From: Sulfuritalea sp.
GTDB lineage: Bacteria > Pseudomonadota > Gammaproteobacteria > Burkholderiales > Rhodocyclaceae
Length of the DNA stretch: 5,111 bases
Direction: 5' to 3'
NCBI GenBank assembly: GCA_022843505.1
Contig: JALHNN010000236.1
Location: forward strand, 1 to 5,111
The translations under genes were made by a program, and so were the position numbers. The stretch's first letter is position 1; every line of letters begins with the position of its first letter. The notes under the pieces are model-generated. The model did no database searches and was not told the DNA's origin. It saw only the letters and a list, made by a program, of their open reading frames with translations. Positions 1 to 5,111 of the stretch are shown piece by piece.

Positions 1-3000
1 CCCTGCCAGACATACAATTGGAGTGGTCAATTCAGGTGGGCGTGGATTGGCTGGATCCGACCAAGGCGAGCGTAATGATTGCCTTGGAAAATGCGAGCGC
101 AATGCCGAAACGTAGCAAGGACGAAACTGAAGAGTCTGTGTTCCTTGTTAAGTTGACCACGGAGTTACCAACCGACTTGCACAGTCCGCTGAGGTTGGCG
201 CGCGTCGAGCCGTCGTACCGTTACAACCGCTATCTAAATTATCCGGCGATGGGCCACAACGGGGGCGTGGTTAAGCTCGACAGCGTTGCATCGCGGGTGG
301 TACTGGCGACCACTTGGACGCCGCGTTTTGTGCAGCCGCGTATTGTGCCGAGCGGTAGCGGTGCCATTGTGCGCCATGCCCGGACCTTGAGTGAGTCGAT
401 CGACCTGAACAACCTGAAGCCGCTAATCGGTGAAATGGAAGCGTGGCTTGAGGAGGTCAAAACACGGATCGATCCGGGAGACGGATTACTAGCGTCGGAG
501 AAGCAGGCCAAGGACCGAGAAGTGAAGAAGTTTTTTGCGGATCAGGAGCGCTGGCGCAATGAACTGATGTCGATTCGGGTCGGAATAAAGATCCTTGAAG
601 AATCACGGCAAGCATGGAGTGGGCGTGGGCAGCAGAAGGACGCACGTGGTTGCGTCTTCGAGGCATGGGTGGGCATGAACGAAAGCATGGCAAACTTCAT
701 GAAGGTGCGGTTCGGTCACGATGAGGGGGTGTGGCGGCTGTTCCAACTCGGCTTCATCATCGCCAACCTCCCGGCCTTGGCCTCGCGGATGCCAGAGTTT
801 GCGAAGCATTACGACGAAGGGCGCGATGATGCGGTGACGCTGCTGTACTTCGCAACCGGTGGCGGCAAGTCTGAAGCTTTCTTCGGTCTGTTGGTATTCA
901 ACCTCCTGCTCGATCGTCTGCGGGGCAAGCACGTTGGTGTTACCGCCATGCTGCGTTACCCGCTGCGTCTGCTGACGATCCAGCAGGCACAGCGTTGTGC
1001 AAAGGTGCTCGCGCAAGCGGACCTGGTGCGTCGCGCGCGCGGGTATGGGGGATCCCCTCTGTCCATTGGCTTCTGGGTCGGCAGCTCAGGATCCCCCAAT
1101 CGCCACAGCGACCGTGGGGTTGCCGCCATCCCAACCATCAATGAAACTTCGGCAGCAGCGGCATACGAAACCAAGTTGTGCGATGAGGACAGCGCCTATG
1201 GCGTGGCGCGCAAGGCATGGCGCAAGATCGTATCTTGCCCGTACTGCGGAAGCGAAACGGCGCTGCGCCGATTCCCGGACGAGGGAGGAACGATTGGGCA
1301 TGTCTGTACGGATGTGACATGCGCGTCGAACGGGGGCAGTTACCGTCCGCTGCCGTTCTATATTTGCGACGAAGACATTTACGACCTGAGCCCCTCGGTC
1401 CTGCTGGGTACTGTGGATAAGCTGGCGCTGATCGGTCATTCGCCCACCACCATCCGGCGTATCTACGGCATGTTTGGGGCGGCACCTTGGCGCAGAGTGG
1501 CTACGGGCCGTCTGGTGGCTCCCACCATGAAGCAGGTCGCGGCAGGTCCAGATGCAGCAGGGTGTGAGCCGTTGGCGCCGGCCTACCCCAGTGGTGTGCC
1601 TTTGTTCAGCGATCCATTTCCCAGTTTGATCATTCAGGACGAGGCCCATTTGCTCGACGAGTCGCTCGGGACGTTCGCCGGCTTGTTTGAGTCGTCGTTG
1701 GATGCCATATTTGCCTACATCGATAGTGCCCTGCGAACGATCGTGGCGCGGGAGCCGGGCGGCAAGCGACGGCGCGCCAAGGTGATCGCAGCCTCGGCGA
1801 CGGTCTCGGAGCCTGAGCGCCAGTTGGAGCATCTTTACCAGCGCTCAGTACCGGCGGCGCAATTTCCGCATCCGGGACCTACACTTTACGAGTCCTTCTA
1901 TGCTTGTCCGGATGAGCCAGACAGTAAGGAAGAGCAGCGCCGGATGCTCGACGAGCCAGAGCAGCGAGCTCGCCAGGCACGAATCTATTGTGCGTTTATG
2001 ACTAATGGCAAGCCGCATACCGCAACGTCGGTGGCGATCCTGTCAAGCTTCCATCGGGTGATCTCGGAACTATTCGAGATATTGCAGTCCGGGGATCAGA
2101 TACGTAACGACGACTTGAAACGGCGCATGGCGGATGTGCTGACGGACGGGGTGCTGCGGGAGTTGCACGTGCAGGCGATAGAGCAGGCAAGCGCAAGCCA
2201 TCTGCTGACACTGGTTGATCTTCACCGGATCGCTCTGACGTACGTCACCAACAAGAAAGGTGGCGATCAGATCATGGCAGCCGAAATGGAGGAAACGCGC
2301 AAACGCCACCTCTACGACGGGATCGAGCTAGAAGGCTTTGACACGCGGTTGATTACCGGATCCGTGGATCAGGGCGAGATTCAAGAGGTAGTGCGACGGG
2401 CACAGGACCGGGTGAAACCCGATGAAGCGATCCCTGGACTTAACGGCGCGTTGCGCTCAGTAATCGCGACCTCGGCAATTTCGCACGGCGTCGACGTCGA
2501 TGAACTGAACTCGATGTGGTTCGCCGGGATGCCGTCGGACATAGCTGAGTACATCCAGGCATCTTCACGGGTGGGGCGGATGCACGTGGGCTTCGTGGTG
2601 TTGATCCCGACACCGCAGCGGCGGCGGGATCGCTACATCGTGGAGGTGTTCGATATCTTTCATCGCTTCTTGGAGCGGATGGTGATGCCGGCAGCGATTG
2701 ACCGTTGGGCGGAAAAGGCGGTTCGACGAGTCATCCCTAGCCTGATTCAAGCCTATCTCGTGGGGGTGCTGCCGAGTCGGGATCTAATCGCGGCCGCGGA
2801 GGCGGATAAGGCGAAGGTCAAGGACTTCACCTATATTCCCAACATCAAACATGAATACCAGACACGCCAGGTGGCGTTCATCAATGAAGTCACGGGCTTC
2901 ATCGAACTAGCGATCGGACTTAAGGCCGGCTACTGCCCGCAAGGGGAGGTGCACTACCGGAAGCTGATCGAGGAGGAAGTTCGGCGCTATTTCATGGATT

Positions 3001-3242
3001 GGAGTACCGCCATGAAAGGGAACGGGCCCTTGGCGGACTATTTCAGGACGATGACCGATGCCATGCGGCGGCCTATGACATCCCTGCGCGATGTGGATGA
3101 AAGCGGCGTGATCGCAATGTCGCGCAGAGATTCGGCCAACCGTCGCATGAAGCCCGAAGACGTGGTCAAGGTTATGGGCATGGTGCGTCACGGCGTCGCG
3201 CAAAACGACGGCGGCAACGACAACGACAGCAGCGGAGCGTAA
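1..3242 (+). CDS. drmA: DrmA-like DISARM superfamily 2 helicase (5' partial)
   Basis: This is a DEAH-box SF2 helicase, most likely the DrmA subunit of a DISARM anti-phage system. Residues are numbered from the first full codon in the window (nt 3; 1079 residues visible). A lead-in resembling the DrmA region before the motor (FEAWVG, 219; FQLGFI, 247) precedes Walker A ATGGGKSEA (284-292, Lys289). Motif Ia follows as RYPLRLLTIQQAQR (from 318). A four-Cys insertion (Cys412, 415, 435, 440) and GTVDKLAL come next, then IIQDEAHLLDE (DEAH 546-549) and SAT (598-600). The second RecA-like lobe has ITGSVDQGEI, ATSAISHGVDVDEL (from 822) and AEYIQASSRVGR (motif VI 852-859). The tail is Gly/Asn/Asp-rich and probably disordered. 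The frame is open to the left edge; the TTG at 18 is not taken as the start because the first residues read like the middle of the DrmA N-terminal beta-rich domain, so perhaps 100 or more residues are missing (inference). The drmB-like gene follows after 2 bases. Known role: ATP-driven DNA binding and remodelling with DrmB. Alternative: the helicase of another DUF1998-associated defence operon. Confidence 0.86.
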   Translation, partial: LPDIQLEWSIQVGVDWLDPTKASVMIALENASAMPKRSKDETEESVFLVKLTTELPTDLHSPLRLARVEPSYRYNRYLNYPAMGHNGGVVKLDSVASRVVLATTWTPRFVQPRIVPSGSGAIVRHARTLSESIDLNNLKPLIGEMEAWLEEVKTRIDPGDGLLASEKQAKDREVKKFFADQERWRNELMSIRVGIKILEESRQAWSGRGQQKDARGCVFEAWVGMNESMANFMKVRFGHDEGVWRLFQLGFIIANLPALASRMPEFAKHYDEGRDDAVTLLYFATGGGKSEAFFGLLVFNLLLDRLRGKHVGVTAMLRYPLRLLTIQQAQRCAKVLAQADLVRRARGYGGSPLSIGFWVGSSGSPNRHSDRGVAAIPTINETSAAAAYETKLCDEDSAYGVARKAWRKIVSCPYCGSETALRRFPDEGGTIGHVCTDVTCASNGGSYRPLPFYICDEDIYDLSPSVLLGTVDKLALIGHSPTTIRRIYGMFGAAPWRRVATGRLVAPTMKQVAAGPDAAGCEPLAPAYPSGVPLFSDPFPSLIIQDEAHLLDESLGTFAGLFESSLDAIFAYIDSALRTIVAREPGGKRRRAKVIAASATVSEPERQLEHLYQRSVPAAQFPHPGPTLYESFYACPDEPDSKEEQRRMLDEPEQRARQARIYCAFMTNGKPHTATSVAILSSFHRVISELFEILQSGDQIRNDDLKRRMADVLTDGVLRELHVQAIEQASASHLLTLVDLHRIALTYVTNKKGGDQIMAAEMEETRKRHLYDGIELEGFDTRLITGSVDQGEIQEVVRRAQDRVKPDEAIPGLNGALRSVIATSAISHGVDVDELNSMWFAGMPSDIAEYIQASSRVGRMHVGFVVLIPTPQRRRDRYIVEVFDIFHRFLERMVMPAAIDRWAEKAVRRVIPSLIQAYLVGVLPSRDLIAAAEADKAKVKDFTYIPNIKHEYQTRQVAFINEVTGFIELAIGLKAGYCPQGEVHYRKLIEEEVRRYFMDWSTAMKGNGPLADYFRTMTDAMRRPMTSLRDVDESGVIAMSRRDSANRRMKPEDVVKVMGMVRHGVAQNDGGNDNDSSGA
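1046..1098. repeat. 10-bp perfect inverted repeat inside drmA
   Basis: TGGGGGATCC at 1046-1055 is the exact reverse complement of GGATCCCCCA at 1089-1098, with a 33-base spacer. The left arm also overlaps a 10-bp palindrome, GGGGATCCCC (1048-1057). Both arms are coding, in the stretch between motif Ia and the zinc-ribbon insertion (around GGSPLSIGFWVGSSGSPN), and could pair as a hairpin in mRNA. The arms are short and lie in GC-rich coding sequence, so chance is the simplest explanation; no function is claimed. Confidence 0.35.
3234..3237 (+). promoter_or_regulatory. Ribosome binding site of drmB-like gene
   Basis: GGAG sits 7 bases before the ATG at 3245, good Shine-Dalgarno spacing. It lies inside the last codons of the helicase gene (stop TAA at 3240-3242). 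A ribosome finishing the helicase therefore passes directly over the start site of the next gene, consistent with translational coupling and one transcript. This site decides the drmB start; the next in-frame ATG (3308) would cut into the residues just before the RSRSQL signature. Confidence 0.7.
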
Positions 3243-3244
3243 GC

Positions 3245-5111
3245 ATGGCAGCGAAGGGGTATTTCAATCCGACGGACGAGGATCCGAAGCAACCGACGCC
3301 GCCGAGCATGGCGCGCTCACGCAGCCAGTTGGCCGGGTCGTACGCGCCCGGCGCATTCTTCACGTTTGAAGGCGGCCTGGGAGCATGCATCTCGATCCCG
3401 GATCAAGGACAGAATCCGCAAAAGGCCCAGATCTCCGAAGAGACCCAGAGCCAGATCATAATTCGGCTTCAGGACATTTGGCAAAGTTGGTTCAGCGAGG
3501 CGTACGGCGGGGTCACTCGCAGCGGGCGGACCATTGACCCACGGCTGTGCATCGATGAGGTGCTGCTGGCTGGCGGAACTGTGAAGCCCCTGGCGTTTTC
3601 ACAGATGGAGTTCGTCAATCCGCTGCGGATGGGGTACGAGCCTGCGCCCCTTACATTCGTCTGCAACAACTGCGGCCTGTTTCGCAAGTTCGACAACGTG
3701 ACGGACTTTGGCAAAACGATGGGGGTTCTGTCGCAAGACAACTGCAAGAATCCCAAAGGCAAGGAAAAAAGAAAGTGCCAATGGCGACAGCTTGACGTGA
3801 TCTTCGTGCATTGGTCGGGTGAATGGCAGCCGGCGCAACCGGGGATGTACGAGTGGTCCGACCGGACCAATGAAGTGCGCATCAACGGCGAGAAGTGCCA
3901 GATGTGCGAAAGCACCTCATTTACGCTGAATACTACCTCCCCGCGTATTGGTGAGTGGGGATTTTCCTGCGCGAGCTGTGGCAACACGCACCGGGCGAAT
4001 TGGCTTCAGAACGATCGGTTCACGACGAGCGTGCTGCAGCAAGACTCAAATACCCGACCGCAAATTGAACGACGCATGCAAGCGGTGTCTTACCGTGCGA
4101 CGTCGGCTTATTACGTCCAATGGGATCAGTTCGTCGTGTTTTCGCGGGAGGATGAAACCCTGCTGTCCTATCTGCACGAAGGGCGTGAAGACGACTTAAA
4201 GGGATTCATTGCCAAACAGTACGGATACGGCGGTTCGCTGCCCGGCGAAGAGGAGATGCGGGACATTCTGCTGCAGGGTGGGCATGCGCAGGAATGGCAG
4301 TCGTACGAGGGATTCAAGAAATTGCGGGATTTGACGCAGGACGCCGGGGCCAAGGGCTTCATGGACGGAGAAATGCAGAAGCTCGTAAAGCGGTGGATGA
4401 CGCAGGAGCCGGTTCTCATCGAAGTAAAGAGTGAGCTGCCGGCGTCGATCGCGACCGTAATGCAGAGGCGTAATGAGTTTGGCGGGAGGTATGACCCCTT
4501 CGTGTTGAGCGTTGAACATGAATCGCTAATGCGTAGCCGGATACTGAAGACGACGGCGCTCGGCGAGCGGGCGCGGTTCGTGCGCTTCTACCAACTCGAT
4601 ATCGACCTTGCCCCCAAGGACGCCGAGAAGAAGGCCGAGCAGGAAGCCCGGACTCTGAAACTGATGACAACGCTCGGGTTCGAAGAATTGGGCTTGATCC
4701 GGGAATTCGAGCTATGCCGCTTTACGCACGGATACACGCGCGTCGGTGATATGCCGACACTCGAAAAAAACAACATAACTATGCCCGTCCGTCTGCGATT
4801 GTTCGAGCAGTTGGGAAACCACAAGTGGCCGATCTACGTTGTCAATCAGGATAACGAAGCGATCTACGTGCGTCTGAAGCCGGAGCTCGTCTACAAGTGG
4901 CTTATGGCGCTACAGGTGGTGGATCTGCCCGCATGGGATCCGACCGGCGCCGTCATGCTGGGTGGCCCAATCATCGAGAGCGCGGAGCCATTCGGGCGCT
5001 ATTTCGCGCTGCTGAATAAGGATGCGCCCAAAACCTATCGCTACATCTATACGCTGCTTCACAGCTATTCGCATCTGTTCATGAAGTCCGTAGCTGAGTT
5101 CTCGGGACTTG
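3245..5111 (+). CDS. drmB: DrmB-like DUF1998 protein (3' partial)
   Basis: This is probably DrmB, the DUF1998 partner that forms the DISARM DrmAB complex. ATG at 3245 is chosen because GGAG lies 7 bases upstream and the drmB N-terminal signature follows closely. 622 codons are visible, with no stop before the edge. Residues 24-37 (RSRSQLAGSYAPGA) match the N-terminal DrmB signature, usually close to RRSQL..(T/S)(Y/F)GPGA. Two cysteine clusters follow, likely zinc ribbons: Cys140, 143, 167, 178, and Cys218, 221, 242, 245. Later come HGYTRVG (495-501) and NEAIYVRLKPELVYKWL (537-553), both like the C-terminal half of DrmB. The visible end is LLHSYSHLFMKSVAEFSGL (604-622), the opening of the DUF1998 domain, so perhaps 100 residues are missing. 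A charged, probably helical stretch (about 459-472, Lys/Glu/Ala-rich) lies in the middle. I see no signal peptide or membrane segment, so the protein is cytoplasmic. It has no helicase motor and presumably depends on the upstream gene. The family call is firm; membership of a complete DISARM system is inferred. Confidence 0.82.
   Translation, partial: MAAKGYFNPTDEDPKQPTPPSMARSRSQLAGSYAPGAFFTFEGGLGACISIPDQGQNPQKAQISEETQSQIIIRLQDIWQSWFSEAYGGVTRSGRTIDPRLCIDEVLLAGGTVKPLAFSQMEFVNPLRMGYEPAPLTFVCNNCGLFRKFDNVTDFGKTMGVLSQDNCKNPKGKEKRKCQWRQLDVIFVHWSGEWQPAQPGMYEWSDRTNEVRINGEKCQMCESTSFTLNTTSPRIGEWGFSCASCGNTHRANWLQNDRFTTSVLQQDSNTRPQIERRMQAVSYRATSAYYVQWDQFVVFSREDETLLSYLHEGREDDLKGFIAKQYGYGGSLPGEEEMRDILLQGGHAQEWQSYEGFKKLRDLTQDAGAKGFMDGEMQKLVKRWMTQEPVLIEVKSELPASIATVMQRRNEFGGRYDPFVLSVEHESLMRSRILKTTALGERARFVRFYQLDIDLAPKDAEKKAEQEARTLKLMTTLGFEELGLIREFELCRFTHGYTRVGDMPTLEKNNITMPVRLRLFEQLGNHKWPIYVVNQDNEAIYVRLKPELVYKWLMALQVVDLPAWDPTGAVMLGGPIIESAEPFGRYFALLNKDAPKTYRYIYTLLHSYSHLFMKSVAEFSGL

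Noticed and set aside
18..20. TTG at position 18 as the start of the helicase
   Set aside because: The frame is open upstream to the window edge (codons CTG CCA GAC ATA CAA), there is no convincing ribosome site before it, and the first residues look like the interior of a beta-rich domain. The gene is better treated as 5' partial.
603..1016. 137-codon open frame on the minus strand
   Set aside because: It is antisense to the Walker A and motif Ia region of the helicase. Its composition is typical of a shadow frame and shows no family signature.
1086..1832. 248-codon open frame on the minus strand
   Set aside because: It lies wholly within the helicase gene, over the DEAH and zinc-ribbon coding region. 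Its translation is rich in Arg, His and Cys with no recognisable domain, as expected from the complement of GC-rich coding sequence.
3243..3244. A promoter or terminator between the two genes
   Set aside because: Only 2 bases separate stop and start, with no hairpin plus T-run nearby; the two genes are most simply one transcript.
3469..3987. 172-codon open frame on the minus strand
   Set aside because: It is antisense to the drmB-like gene across its conserved cysteine clusters. The translation shows no domain and no good ribosome site was seen, so it is a shadow frame.
53..4941. Six GGATCC sites (53, 1050, 1089, 2358, 3280, 4936)
   Set aside because: This is more than the one or two expected for a 6-mer of this composition, which is tempting next to a possible methylase-linked defence system. 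The count is small, the motif was picked after looking, and most sites fall on common codon pairs such as GAT CCG, so I do not treat it as a signal.

Overview
The window is filled by two genes on the + strand, both cut by the window edges. Together they look like the helicase/DUF1998 pair (drmA-drmB) at the core of a DISARM-type anti-phage system. Base composition is fairly GC-rich (high fifties percent by eye) with G/C-biased third positions. That fits a proteobacterium, but nothing here fixes the genus.

Layout: positions 1-3242 hold a large superfamily 2 helicase whose reading frame is already open at the left edge, so its N-terminus lies outside the window. The Walker A, DEAH, SAT and QxxSRxGR helicase motifs are all present in the expected order, and a four-cysteine zinc-ribbon-like insertion lies between motifs Ia and II. 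After a 2-base gap, positions 3245-5111 hold the start and most of a DrmB-like protein. It has an N-terminal RSxSQL...APGA signature, two four-cysteine clusters and the beginning of a C-terminal DUF1998 signature, and it runs off the right edge. There is no intergenic stretch beyond those 2 bases, and I see no RNA gene, mobile element, CRISPR array or terminator.

How they work together: in characterised DISARM systems DrmA and DrmB form a DNA-binding helicase complex that acts with DrmC (phospholipase D fold) and a DNA methylase, plus DrmD or DrmE depending on class, to restrict incoming phage DNA. None of those partners is in the window, so the system class and completeness cannot be decided from it. 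Several signature positions in both proteins differ from the DrmA/DrmB sequences I remember. This pair may therefore be a divergent branch, or may belong to a DISARM-like operon with other partners.
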